DNA from: Anaeromyces robustus
Lineage: Eukaryota > Neocallimastigomycota > Neocallimastigomycetes > Neocallimastigales > Neocallimastigaceae
DNA: 64,000 nt
Reading direction: 5' to 3'
Assembly: GCA_002104895.1 (NCBI GenBank)
Contig: MCFG01000270.1
Coordinates: forward strand, 31,026 to 95,025
Shown: piece after piece, positions 37,560 through 50,736 of the stretch
How the letters are laid out: the number at the start of each line of letters is the position of its first letter
Numbering within the stretch: position 1 is the first letter of the stretch
The notes under the pieces: generated by a model
The model's input: only the letters and a program-made list of their open reading frames with translations
Databases searched by the model: none
What the model was told of the DNA's origin: nothing
Translations under genes and position numbers: made by a program

Positions 37560-39722
37560 ATGAGTATCGATGGTGATTTTGAAGTGGATGATTTTGCTGA
37601 CATTATAGATCATAATATATTTGAATTAGCAAAGAAAAAAAATGAAGACGATGAAAATTTTGATTGGGAAAATGATGATTTGATAGATATCAGAAATGAT
37701 AAAAAAACGGGAACAGCGTAATTATTAAATCAAGATGATTATTTATATAAATAATGAAAAAATAATATAAATAAGATTTTTATCTATTTATATTAATATT
37801 ATTAATATAAAATTATATATATATAAATTTATGTATTATTAACATTTATTATAAAAAATTTTATTTAATATATAATAAAGCTTTACTAGAACTATAAAAG
37901 CGTATAAAGATTTATCACCGTTTTGGTTAATGGTGGTATCTTTGATATATTTAACATGTTTTCTGGCAATATTTTTCTTGATGGATTACTTTTTCTTTGT
38001 TGACAAAATGGCATCAAAAGCCAATTGGCGTTATTGTGAATCGTCAGCAAAAATATTAGGATATCCTTTATTAATTTGGTCTATTTGGTTAGAAATTGTA
38101 TTTGGTTCATATTTCATTTTAAAATTTTTCTTTAAAGTATTCCCAAGTCTTTTATTGAAACTTTCTGATTTTCTTTTTGGTGGAATTTCTGAAGTAAATT
38201 TATATAAATTGAAATATTTATAATAAATAATTTTATTTATTTATATTTGTTTTATATATATACTTATAATATAAATAATAATTATTCATTTTTTTCTTTA
38301 TTATAATATTATTATATTAAATTATAGAAATATAGACATTATACTATTGATTATATAAAATATTTACGTAAATATTTGACCTTTACATTTTTTATGCTTA
38401 TTGCTGCTGTATCATATCATAATGTTTTTGTTGATAAGAAAAGTAAACGTGGAATTATTTCAAAATTTAAAACCTTTTTATATTGGGGTTTTTTTGCTAG
38501 TGTAATTTGGTTAGTTGAAAAGTTCTTCTTCCAAACTTTTGCTGTAAGTAAAAAAAAATATTTTTGGAAATTGTAGTAAAAAAATTCTTTTAAAAAAAGA
38601 AATGAAAAATTAGAAATAAATAAATAAATAAATAAATAAATAAACATAATTATAAAATAGAATAAATTAAATTATATAAACGAATAAGTAAAAATAAATA
38701 ATAAATAAAAAATAATAATAAATAATAAATAATAATTCAAATTAAAGAAATATTTGAATGATTTATTAAAATTCATTAATATTATTAAATGTTTTTATAT
38801 GTTTTTATATAATAGATGAAATTCCATAAAAAAGCATTTAATGACCGTATTAACAAAGTAAAGTATTCTACTGGCATTTTGGAGAAATTTTATAAGGCTT
38901 ATTATCAAGAAGATATGAATGGTGCAAAATCACCAAAAAGAAAGAAGTTTGTAAATAAATTAAGACATATTGTAAAAAGAGGTCACAATGATGCTACATT
39001 AATAGTAAGAAATTCAACTGATGCAAAAAGACTTGCTAAATTAATATTTGAATATTTGAGACCTTCAGATAATACTAGATTTTTAACTCTTGAAGAATTT
39101 AAACCTTTTTTCGCTAATGTTGAACAAGCACAACGTGCTTTTAATATATTTGATATTGATAGAAATGGTGATATCAGTAAATTTGAAATTAAAAATATTA
39201 TTATTTCAATTTATAAAGAAAAAGAAGATATTGAAAAATCTATGAGAAATTCTGGATTAGCTTTAAGTATACTATTAAAATTTTTATTTTAAATTAAGCT
39301 TATTTACCAGTTTGAAATTATTGATTTAAATTTTAAATATTTATAATAATACATTAATAATATAATACAATTTATTATTTATATATTATATTAAATAGAA
39401 AAATTGGATGGTATTTTAAAGTTCCTTGCTATAATTATTATTATTTTAATTGGTATGACTATGTTCAATAGTGGTAAAAATGTAAGTAATCGTAGGCATA
39501 AATAATTAGTTTTAAAATAATTGTTGAAAATAAAAAAAAAAAAAAAAGGGAAAAGAAAAAGCTAAAAAAATAATTAATAAATTTTATATTAGACTGTATT
39601 AATTTCTTTAGGTACAGTATGGGCAAGTACTATGTTTGCTGTTAGTGGAATTATTACTACTGTTGTTGAAAATATTATTTTCTTATTTGTAAGTTTGTTT
39701 AAAATAAAAGTTAAAAAAATAT

Positions 39723-39793
<71 letters not shown>

Positions 39794-40599
39794 TTCTGTT
39801 TTATAATTATTTTACTTATATTATTTTTTTATTATTAATATATATATATATTAAACTAAAAATAATAAGATTTCTCATCCATTTGATGTTGGTGATAAGA
39901 TTCAAGTAGGTTCTGATGTTATGTATGTTACTGAATTTGGTCTTATTAGCACAGTATTTAGACGTACAGATGGTAAGAAATTATATTGTCCTAATAAGTC
40001 TATTTCAAGTCAGTTTATTAAGAATGTCAGAAGATCTGGTAAAATTATTGAAGATTATGATTTAGAAGTTTCCTTAAATACAACTAAAGAACAATTTGAT
40101 GAATTGAAGAGAAGAATCTTAGAATTCTTAAAGGAACATAAAAACAATTTCCAAATGAAAGCTGAAATTGCTATAAAATCTTTACACGATGTTGGACAGT
40201 AAGCAAAAACAAAAACCTTTTTTTTTTTTTTTACATTTTCAATATATTAATTTCCATTTATTTCTACATTTACTTTATGAAATTAAAAATTATTTTTTAA
40301 TTATTTATTAAACATATTAACAAAAACATTTAATTTTAAAAATAAATATGTAATAATGATAATAAAGCATTAATTTAGGTATTATGATTGAACATAACAT
40401 TAATTTCCAAGATACATTTAAATATAACATGAGAAGAAATGAATTTCTTTTAACAATTCAACAATTGTTAAATGAACTTGGTATATCATTATATCATGAA
40501 AATTCTTATGATGTTAAATTAACATGCTCTGATCCTGCTAAATTACCAATTATTGCTGCTCTTTCTTCAAATGTTCAATTTCCAAGTTCACAACCATAA
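37560..40599 (+). CDS. EF-hand MscS-type mechanosensitive channel (Msy1/Msy2-like), 8 exons
   Basis: Exons 37560-37717, 37881-38193, 38328-38543, 38816-39266, 39399-39481, 39593-39688, 39870-40198, 40368-40599; 625 residues. Fungal Msy channels sit in the ER or cell periphery and pass ions on hypo-osmotic swelling. Four hydrophobic segments (about 60-225) precede a cytosolic region with one canonical EF-hand, D342-E353 (DIDRNGDISKFE). The MscS core follows: KFLAIIIIILIGMTMF, the pore-lining helix (WASTMFAVSGIITTVVENI), then the beta domain (HPFDVGDKIQVGS, YCPNKSISSQFIKN). The last acceptor was set at 40367, because the AG at 40378 would give an in-frame stop. The protein ends QFPSSQP. Walled zoosporic fungi would need such a channel when zoospores lack a wall (inference). 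Confidence 0.92.
39720..39796. repeat. (TTTA)n in an MscS-channel intron
   Basis: About 75 bp of TTTA in the intron between exons 39593-39688 and 39870-40198. Confidence 0.95.
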
Positions 40600-41159
40600 T
40601 AATAATAGTAATATTTAAACGGACAAAACAAACAAGTAAATTAACAATTATAATTATTATAATTACTAAATTAAATACATAAATGCTTTTAGTAGATAAT
40701 TCAATGTAATCTATTTAATAACTATTTTTTTTTTCCCTTTTTAAAATGTTAAAGTTTTAAATATTTTATTATATTTGAATAATTTTTAGAAATAAAAAAA
40801 TAATTGTTTTTTATTATATTATACTTTTAGTGTCTATAGTTTATATTTTTATGTAGTAAAAATAAAATTACAATAATAATATTATATATAAATTTAAATA
40901 AAATTAAAAAACTATTATTATTATAAATGATGTATAATTATTACTACTTGTTATTCTATTAAAATATTAAAATGGGTATTTTACTTTCTATTTATTCAAT
41001 TTTTTTTTTTTTGCGTTTGTGTTTTATTATTTATTATTACTATATATTACAGTATTGAAGGTATATGGAAAATGAACTTTTTATAAAAAAGATATATATG
41101 GGTATGTTTTTTTTTTTTTTTTTTTTTTTTTTTTGAGACAAGACGTAGGGGAAAAAAAG
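40600..41159. other. Convergent intergenic region
   Basis: Lies between the MscS-channel stop and the DUF1764 stop. AT-rich, with T runs near 41110-41134. Nothing else seen. Confidence 0.7.
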
Positions 41160-42044
41160 TTAAAAACAACAATTACAATCAAAAGGACATAAAGGTGTAT
41201 CTATAAAGATAATATATATTTGTAATATATTATAAATATATGAGTTTATATATAAATAAAGAATTATAAAAAAACATAAAAAAATTATATATTGCTATTA
41301 TTGCTATTATTAATAAAAATTTTTTTCGCATTTATATATATTTTTACCTCCTTCTCCTTCACCAATTCTCAAATCTTCCATAGTAAATATTCTTAAACCA
41401 TCTTCAGTTCTTCTTTCTATAATAATAAAATAAAATTTTTAAAAAATTTTTTTAAATTTATATATAAATAATGTAAGAAAAAGAAATATTTAATTAAAAT
41501 TATTTACTTTATTATATATATAACTTTAACTTTAATTTAAATTACCTGAATGTAAACCTCTACTATCACCAAAACCATCATCATCTGTAGGCTTATATGC
41601 ATATTTACTTTTCTTTATATCTGATTTTGCTACTACAATTTTAGAACTATCATTCACACTAGTTTTTTCTTTTTTATTTGAATTTCCATTAGTCTTCTTT
41701 TTACTTTTCTTTGTTTCTAATAAAGATAATAATTTTGAATTATCTTCAGTTTTTTTAACTTCTTTATGTTTTAAAATTTTTCCATTTTTATTCGAGTTAT
41801 TACTGTTAGAAGTTGTAGAAGTAGTATTTATATTTGATGAATTTTTCTTTTTTGCAAAAATTAAATCAATGTCATTAATAGGCGATTTTTTCTTTGCAAA
41901 AATTAAATCAATATCATTAGTCTTTGTTGATTTATCACCTTTTGTTATACTATTTGTAATTTTTGATTCAATTTTTTTTTTATCCTTTTTTATTGGTTGC
42001 TTTTCAACTTTTCTAATTTTATTTATTTTTGAATTTGCTTTCAT
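41160..42044 (-). CDS. DUF1764-family protein
   Basis: Exons 42044-41546, 41416-41348 and 41200-41160; 202 residues. Conserved eukaryotic family of unknown function. The N-terminal Lys/Ser-rich part carries two copies of NDIDLIFAKKK, the family's DDIFA-type motif. The conserved C-terminus spans all three exons: DDGFGDSRG, then RRTEDGLRIFTMEDLRIG, then DTPLCPFDCNCCF at the very end. The last 13 codons sit on a 41-nt exon and contain the four invariant Cys. Without the two small exons the protein would lose its signature. High Lys and Ser content suggests nuclear or nucleolar residence (inference). Confidence 0.93.
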
Positions 42045-42187
42045 CTCAATTTAAATAATTTCAATATAATTTATATATAATAAAATATATATATATTTTA
42101 AATATTTATATTTAAATTTAAAAATTTATATTTAAATTTTATTAAATAAAATTTCTATTATATTTCAATATGAATTAATTTTTAATT

Positions 42188-42222
<35 letters not shown>

Positions 42223-42397
42223 ATAATTATTCAAAATTGTAATATATATAAATTAATATGATTGGTTAAAATAATTTTGAATCTTTAAAAATTCTAATTA
42301 TATATAATTAGAATAAATAAAATAGACAAAAAAAGAAAAGTTTATAATTTTATTTATATATATTATATATAAATTTTTAAATTAAATTTTAAATAAA
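42045..42397. other. Short intergenic region
   Basis: Lies between the DUF1764 start and the ZFAND4-like stop. It has A/T runs, including about 25 A's near 42197-42221. No other feature. Confidence 0.7.
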
Positions 42398-45300
42398 TTA
42401 AATTTTTTGTATTTTATCTTTTACTACTAAAGGATTATTTTTTTCTAAATCTTTTTTTCCTTGTTGTTTATAATCATATGTACAATTATGACATTCACTA
42501 TATCTATGAGCGGCACAAAATATTTTATTACATTTACATTTATAAGTAGCTGTTATTCTTAATTTTTTATTACAAAATTCACAAACATTCTTTTTATCTT
42601 TTTTAGATTCTTCATTTAAAATTTTATTATTAGTGGTATCAGTTTCTGTATTTATATTTTTATTATTATTGTTATTACTATTATTATTATTATTTATGCC
42701 TTTTGAGTATTCATTTATTTCTTGTTGACTAATGTTATCATTTGATAAATCTAACTTTTTCTTTAAACTTATATTATAATTCTTATCTAAAGATATTTCA
42801 TTTTTCAATGATTTTGATGAAATAAATGATTTTATTTTGTTAATAGGTATATCTTTTTCATCATAAAAAAAAACATATTCATCTTCGTCATTAACACTAT
42901 TATCATTCATATATTCCTTTTGAATAGAATTAGATAAATCTTGATTTGATATAAAACTATAACTATCATAATTAAAATTTTTAAAAGTATTTTCTTTTAT
43001 ATCATTATATTTAGGATTTTGATAGTAATAATCTAATGTTATTCGATCTTCTTCATCACTATAATCATTTATAGAATACTCTGATTCTATTTTTTTCATA
43101 ATAGTGCTAGTATCATGTAACATCTCTTTACTATCATAAGTAATATGAGAGGTACATCTTTTATGATAGAGTATAGGTTCTAACTTATTTACTTTTTTAG
43201 AAAGCTTTATTTTTTCTCGATTAGAATGAAAGTTTTGGTTATCTTCAGTAACATATCTATCAATATCATCATCTACTGATGCTTCTTTACACTTAAAAGT
43301 GATTTGAGGTTTATATATTTTATCATTTGGAGTATAAGTATATTGGTTAATATCAGGGAAATTAATTGTATTTTCTATAGGTGTTATGTTTTTATTTTTT
43401 CTTTCAATATTCTTTTCATTTATGGGTATTTTTGGTAATGAAATAATATCTTTATTTTTATTTTTACTTTTATTTTTGTTATATTTATTTTTATCGTTAT
43501 CTTCACTTTTATTTCTATTTATTTTATTTCTTTTTTTAAAAATTGAATTTTCATTTTGATTTTGAATATCTTCATAAATATTAAAAGAACTCTTAATTAT
43601 ATTTGAATTGAATATATTGTCATATTTGGTTATAATTGGTATAGAAGTTGAAGGACGTTTTGAATAAAGTTTATTTTCTACTTGACTATTCATTTTATTT
43701 CCATCTACTATACTACGTCCAACAGCTTTATTACCTATATAAGGTGGGGTTAGTATTTGTGAATGAGATTTCGATAGTAACTTGAGACTAATGTTTTTTT
43801 TATTTTTAGAATTATTATTAATAAATTTGGAATTTGATAGTGATATAGGTGTTGAAATGTTTTTAGATGTAAAAAGAGGATTATATATGTTATTATCAAT
43901 ATCAGTTTCCGAAAACTTAGAAAAATGAGATGATGTTAATGATGGTGTTGATAAAATATTTATTATTTTTTTATTTTTATTATTATATATATTATTGTTA
44001 TTGCTATTAATACTAATTTTATTTTTATTCTTATTCTTATTTTTATCATTATTATTTGTAACTTCGTCATTAGCTTTATTATTTTCATTTGACAATCCTT
44101 CGACATTTCGTACTAAAAATAAGTATGGATAAAATAAAGAATTAGAACTATTATTGGTACTTAGTGTATCATATATTTGTGACTGACATATTTTATTATA
44201 ATATTCTATAAATTTTTTATCACATAACTGTGAATCAGATTTTTGTTTTCGTATAGTCAGTGATTTATTATTATTATTATTATTTATTACATTATTTACA
44301 TTAAATATTTCTGATTTTGTTGGTCTCAATGAATTTATATTTCGATATATAGAATTGGGATTATATTTAAACATAGATATAGGATAATAAGTATTTGTTT
44401 CACTACTGCTAGTAGAGTAATCAAAAGTTGAATCTAATGAAATATTAGAGGATTGTTTTGAACTTGTATTACAACTACTATTACTATTATTGTTACTACT
44501 ATTGCTACTATTACTATTAGGACTAGTTTTAGTATTATTACAAATTTCACTACTATGATAACTACTATCTGGTTTATACATTTTATTTTGATATCCATCA
44601 TTATATGAATCATCATCACTTAAGGAATTTATTGATGATTGGTATGAATACATTGGTGAATCCAAATCTTGAATAGCAACTGTAACATTATATCCACTTT
44701 TATTAGCACATAATGTCGCATTTTCAATAATTTTTAATAAATCATAATTAATAGATAAAGATCGACTGTTACTTATATTTAATTTATTATTATTATTATC
44801 ATTATCGGTATTATTAGTTTTATTTCTATTTTTATTTTTATTTTTATTTTTATTTTTATTTTTATTATTATTATTATTATTATTGTTATTAATTTCATCA
44901 CTAAATGAATCTATTGTAGATTTTGAGGTTTGAGAATTAATAAAATTTAAACTTTCTTTATTAAAAAAACTTGAATTACTGTATGTTGTAGAATTAGGTG
45001 ATGAAGGTTTTGATGACATTTCAGATGAAGCTACTGACTTATCATCAATAGAGTTACAAAAATCGAAAAAACTTGAATCAAATGACTCATTAAATAATTG
45101 ACTTGATGAATTTACTGAAGTTTCGAACAAATATAAATATCCTTTCTTTTTACATAATAATAATACAATAGTATTATCTCTTTTTGTATCTGTTTGCTCA
45201 ATATTACATAAACCTTTTAAAATTATAATTAATAAATATAATTTATATAAAAAAATTATAATATTTATAAATTATTTATTTTTAATATGGAAAAAAAAAG

Positions 45301-46738
45301 TTATTTTAAAACCATATATAAATTTTAAAAGCAATTTAATTTTCCTACCATCAAATAATTTAATCATTAGTTTCAAAGATGAACCATCTTTTATTCCATA
45401 ATCTTCTAAAGTCATTGAATCACAATCAAGTGTTTTATCTTGAAAAATTAAAATTTGCGTTTGAGATGGTACTCCTTCTTTTTCTTGAATTAAGTCTTTA
45501 AGATCACTTATAGTATATGTATTTAAAGTCTTTATTGGAAATTGTTGACCTGTTAAAGTATTTACTGTTATATTAACTACACCAGATTTCTTATTATCTT
45601 TAACTTTAAATTGATTTATTTCAGATTCGGTTTTATTTATATTTTCATTATTAACATTATTATCATTTTCATTATTATTATTATTATTATTGTCATTATT
45701 ATTGCTATTATTATTATTTTGATTATTCAATTTTGCTCGTTCATTTTTCATCTTTTTAAACCGTCTATGTATTTCAAGTTGGGTTTGATTTAACGATTTA
45801 CTATAAGAACTTAAAGATGAAGTAGAGGATGAAGAAGTAGTAGTTGAATAATACGATGAAGCAGAATTATTATTTTCATTTCTTGATTTATTATTATTCA
45901 TAGAATTAGGTATTGATATTTTTGAATTCACTTTTTCCTTTAGTTCTATATTTGATTTAGATTTTTCTTTCAATATTATATTATTTTGGTTTTTCTCATT
46001 TTTAGGTGAATTGATTGTATCATTGGTATCTTTTTCTTTATTAATTTTCTCATCATGAAAAATATTATTTTTTATAATTTGAGATTTTTTTAATTTTTCT
46101 GTAGATATTTTTATTTTTTGTATTATATCAGGTTGATTTTTTGTTCCTTTTTTATCCTTTTTTAGTACAGTCTTAGAATAATTTTTATTCATTATTAAAT
46201 TTTTATTACTTTTTCCAATTAAATCTTTATTATTATTATTATTATCATCATTATTATTATGTATAATTGCTTCGCTATTATTAGTATTATTATCTTTATT
46301 AAATTTATTATTATTATTATTATTATTTAAACTTTTTATCGAATTACTATTATTAATAATATTATGTTTTTTAGAATTATTGTCCTTTTGATTATCTTCA
46401 TTTTGTATAAAGAATGATTGTTTAAAGGTATCCACTAAATTATTGCTATTATATATATATTTACAAAAACTTTTATTAGTAGAATTTACTTTTTTTAATG
46501 AATGATGATGTTCAACTTTATCATTATCTTTTTTAATGTTTTCTTCTGTAGATATTTCATTACTGTCTGTATTAGTAATTTTGTTATTACCTATATTATT
46601 TTTGTTTGTACTCTTATTGACATCTTTTATATTAATATCATTATATTTCATTTTGTGATTATAATTTTTGTTTGATTGAACGTTTATTCCATTTTGGTCT
46701 TTATTTCCTATTTTATCTTTCATTTTATTATAATTCAA
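42398..46738 (-). CDS. ZFAND4: Ubiquitin-like and AN1 zinc-finger protein (ZFAND4/ANUBL1-like)
   Basis: Exons 46738-45349 and 45213-42398; 1401 residues. The intron falls right after the ubiquitin-like fold. Residues 1-385 are Asn/Lys/Ser-rich and disordered. A ubiquitin-like domain spans about 387-464: VNITVNTLTGQQFPIKTL, DLIQEKEGVPSQTQILIF, and DYGIKDGSSLKLMIKL in the usual order. A long disordered Ser/Asn/Lys region follows. The AN1 zinc finger starts at C1341: CEFCNKKL, YKCKCNKIFC, AAHRYSECHNC. This pairing matches ZFAND4, which is linked to ubiquitin/proteasome handling, though its role is poorly known. The extra length compared with animal ZFAND4 is nearly all low-complexity sequence. 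Asn runs come from AAT repeats. Confidence 0.9.
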
Positions 46739-47396
46739 TATTTCATAAAAAATTATAATAAATTTTTTAATAAAATTTATATAGAAAAATAATTCTTTCT
46801 TTTTATAACGGAATATTTTTAAATAATTTATTATTAAATAAAGTTTTTATATAGTTAAATATCATGGTTTCTATTAATATAAATAAAATTTTTTTATTTT
46901 TAATTATTGGAAAATAATTATACTTTTTTATTTTTTACAATATACCAAAAAAATAATAATATAATAATTATTAACTTAAAATCATAAGTAAAAATATTAT
47001 AATAATAATTATAATAATAAAATAATAATTAAATCTTTTTTTTTTTTTTTTTTTTTTTTTTATGGTAAATATACTTTAAAGATAATTTTTATATTAATAA
47101 TAGATTTAATAACTTTTTTTTTTTTTTTGAAAAAAAAATAAATGAAATAAAAATTCATTTTTTATCATTATTCTTTAATATTTAAAACTAAATTTAAGAG
47201 TAGAATTAAAAACTGTTTATATAAAATATTTAAAACAATACAATGACAATAATTGCTACTGATAATCATTATCTAATGTACAATTATTTAAGCTTTTTTT
47301 TTTTTTTTATATTATTAATAATGCATTAATCTCCAAAATAAATCGATATTGAAAGTTTAGTACTAGTAGAATAATATTATTTATTTTTTTTTTTTA
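46739..47396. other. Intergenic: ZFAND4-like 5' flank
   Basis: No gene recognised; several T runs, including 24 T's at about 47037-47060. Confidence 0.7.
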
Positions 47397-48034
47397 TTAT
47401 GAAAATCCTTGATATACTTCAAGAGTCTTTTTGTAGTCGTGTCTAACGAATATAGAAGTAATTAAACCAATTACCTATTAAAAAAATTATAGTAATATAT
47501 TATTATTAAATTGTAATATCATTAAATACTAATGGATATATATATTACTATAACTTACAAAAAATGTCAATCTCATGCAATACAATACATATGTTAATGT
47601 AGTTTTTTTCTCAACTTTAATATAACTATTAAAAGCATCATTTTCAATATTTACTAAACCAAAAATTATTATAGAAAGGAAAACATACATAATAAAACCA
47701 ATAACACAATAGATAATATACTTTACAGTAATTTATTAATTATTTTAATATATTTAAATATATATATTATTATAAGTATAATCAAATTAATAATAAAAAA
47801 AAATAAGAACAAAATAATAAAATAATAATATGATACACTAAAATAAAAATCATTACCATTAACATAACTGTTTTAGCATTAAAAACTTTTAAAACAGATG
47901 CAGTTAAATTTACCTCTTCTTCACATTTTGTCTTATATTTAAACAGCGCTAAAATTTCAAATATAGGGAATACTACTTCAATTAAATTAAATAATGCATA
48001 TAAATCATGTTGATTGAATACATCATATACAATC

Positions 48035-48073
<39 letters not shown>

Positions 48074-48238
48074 AAAAATATACATAATATTAATAGTAAT
48101 AGTATGTATATAATATTAATATTTATTATAAATCCATATATTTATTTTATTATTTTTATTTTATGTTTAACTCACTAACTGTACAAGACATGTTGCTAAA
48201 AGGGTATATTTCATAGTAAGTCTTAAATAATAGCCCAT
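47397..48238 (-). CDS. Unrecognised small protein with four membrane segments, 4 exons
   Basis: Exons 48238-48176, 48039-47857, 47720-47559 and 47474-47397; 161 residues. Four hydrophobic segments are visible: about 8-25 (YTLLATCLVQLVLIVYDVF), 33-52 (YALFNLIEVVFPIFEILALF), 77-100 (VMLMYIIYCVIGFIMYVFL) and 124-143 (LYCMRLTFFVIGLITSIFV). The loops are short and the tail is RHDYKKTLEVYQGFS. All four joins keep frame, and two of them fall inside membrane segments. I do not recognise a family. The size and layout are those of small tetraspan membrane proteins of the secretory pathway, but no diagnostic motif supports that. Its promoter region is shared with the BAR-SH3 gene (divergent). Confidence 0.75.
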
Positions 48239-49295
48239 TTTTGATTTTTATTTTAATATTTTTTTTCAGATCTTTATATATAATATTAATATTAATACGT
48301 TTTGTTTATTATTATTTTTTTTTTCAGATTTTTTTATATAAATGTTAAAATTAATATATTTTGTTTATTTATTTTTTTATTTATTTATTATAAAAAAAAT
48401 ATTTAGAAAAAATGAATTTTTTTCAATTCTTATAGATTCAATTATTAATAGATTTAAGTTTTTTTTTTTTTCTTAAAAAAAAATTTTTTTAAAAAAAAAA
48501 TAATAATAAATTAATATTGATTTTAGTTCATTAAAGAGACTAAAAAGTAAACTGCTCTAATAATTAATTTAATTAGAATAATATGAACAGCAGTACAGGA
48601 TATATTTTTAATTATTTCATTTACATAATAACTATAATTAATTTTATAGGTATTATATGATAGGTTTATTTTACAATTAAATAAAATTGAATATACTCAA
48701 AATCTTTTATATAATTATAATTAAATAATCTTTTTTCATTTTCAAAGAAATTTTATATATCTTTAAACTTTTTAATTAAATTTAATATAAAGGTTTTTAC
48801 TAATATTTTATTATAAGTATATCTTGATATATTAGTTATAAAAATGAATAATAAATTATTTATTATTAATACTACATAATTAAATTTATAATTATATTAA
48901 TATTAATTAATAAGTATTATAATTTATTATAAATTTATAATAAAAATTATTCTACTATTCAGTTATATAATTAAAGAATTATTTTTTAAAACCAAATACG
49001 TCTCCCAAATTCTCTTTAATTACAGCAACATTAAAGTTATTATAAAAATTTTTTATTTATTTTTATTATTATTTATTATTGTATTTACTATTAACTATTT
49101 ATTAATATAATAATTAATAATTAATAATAAATTATATATTATAAATTATAAATTATAAATAATTATAATAAATTATAATTTTAAATAATAAATAATATTA
49201 ATAATAGCTAAATGAATATAATGAAATACTTTATTAGTAATAAAAATTATTTTCTAAAAATTTCAAGATATAATATATTGTTTTAATTTACAGAT

Positions 49296-49332
49296 AATAT
49301 GATCATTATTATAAACTGTAAATGATCATATT
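49296..49332. repeat. Hairpin with 12-bp perfect arms
   Basis: AATATGATCATT (49296-49307) and AATGATCATATT (49321-49332) are perfect inverted copies around a 13-base loop. Confidence 0.75.
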
Positions 49333-49465
49333 TCATTATTTAATTGCTCTAAAAAGTATTAAATAGTTGTATAGCCATTTTTTAATAACCACAATCTACC
49401 TATAAAATTATTTTTGAATTCTGTATTTCTAAATTAATCTTATTAAGATAATATTTAAAAAAAAA

Positions 49466-49600
<135 letters not shown>

Positions 49601-49751
49601 TTTATTATTTATTAAATTAATATATTAATATATAACATGATTTGTAAAAAAAGATTAACGAATTAAGATAAAAATAAAATTTAGAGTGATCACATTTAAT
49701 ATATTATAAAAAAAATGATTATATAATAAACTATTATAAAAATGTTTGTTC

Positions 49752-49757
49752 CACGTG
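49752..49757. promoter_or_regulatory. CACGTG box, intergenic
   Basis: The reverse strand reads ATCACGTGGAAC, matching RTCACRTG. It is about 1 kb upstream of the BAR-SH3 start and 1.5 kb upstream of the tetraspan-like start. The target is uncertain. Confidence 0.35.
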
Positions 49758-50736
49758 ATTTATTATATATTTATTAATAAATTATTAGTAAAGAATAATA
49801 AAATAAAATAAAACATAAATATTTTTAATATATATTAAAATATATTACAGTATATTTAAAAATTTATCTTTTTAAATTAATTTAAATTATTTTTGTTTTG
49901 AAGGTCAATGTAACATTTTCAAATAAAGAAAAATTTTCATTATGAATATATTAAAAATTACTTTTCAAATTTTTTAATATATAAAAAGGATGGATGAAAA
50001 TACTAAAATATATAATGGAATAAAATAAGAAAATATATTGCAATAATAATATAATATATTATTTAATATATTTGAAAATGTTTTAATAAATTTAAAATAA
50101 AAAATATATATATTAAACTTATATATTAATGAATATATAAATTTAAATGAATAATATAATAAAAATAAATGAACAAATAAATAAATAATAAATAATAAAT
50201 AAATAAATAAATAAATAAATAAATATTTTCATGTCATAAAATAATAAACAATAATTACGTTAAAATTTTATATAAAAGAAGTATTTGTCTTTTATTTATT
50301 TATCTTTTTTTTTTTTATATATTTTGTTTCAATAAACAAAAAATTATAAATTTTGATAATTAATAATTCATTAGTAACAAAAAATATACAGTCATAAATA
50401 GGATAAATTTTATTTATAAATAAAAAGTTCAATAAAACAGTGAAAAATTTTGCAATTAATTCATTAATTAATACCAATAAAAGGATAAACAATAAATAGT
50501 CTTTTTTTAAGGTTAGTATAATTGTTTGTAGTCTTTAAAAATAAAATATAAATGTTCAAATATTAAGATATAAATATTATTTTTAAAATATATTTTGTTA
50601 TTATACTTTTTCTTTTTTTATTTTTATAATATTTACTATTTTTTATAATAAAAATTTTATTAATATATATGTATATTTTTTATGATTTATTTTATATATG
50701 TTTTTTTTTTTTTTTTTATGAAAAGAAAAAATAAAA

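Noticed and set aside
40368-40599. A separate small gene starting at the ATG at 40384
   Set aside because: With the acceptor at 40367 it continues the MscS-channel frame and supplies the expected C-terminal segment (EHNINFQDTFKYNMRRNEF).
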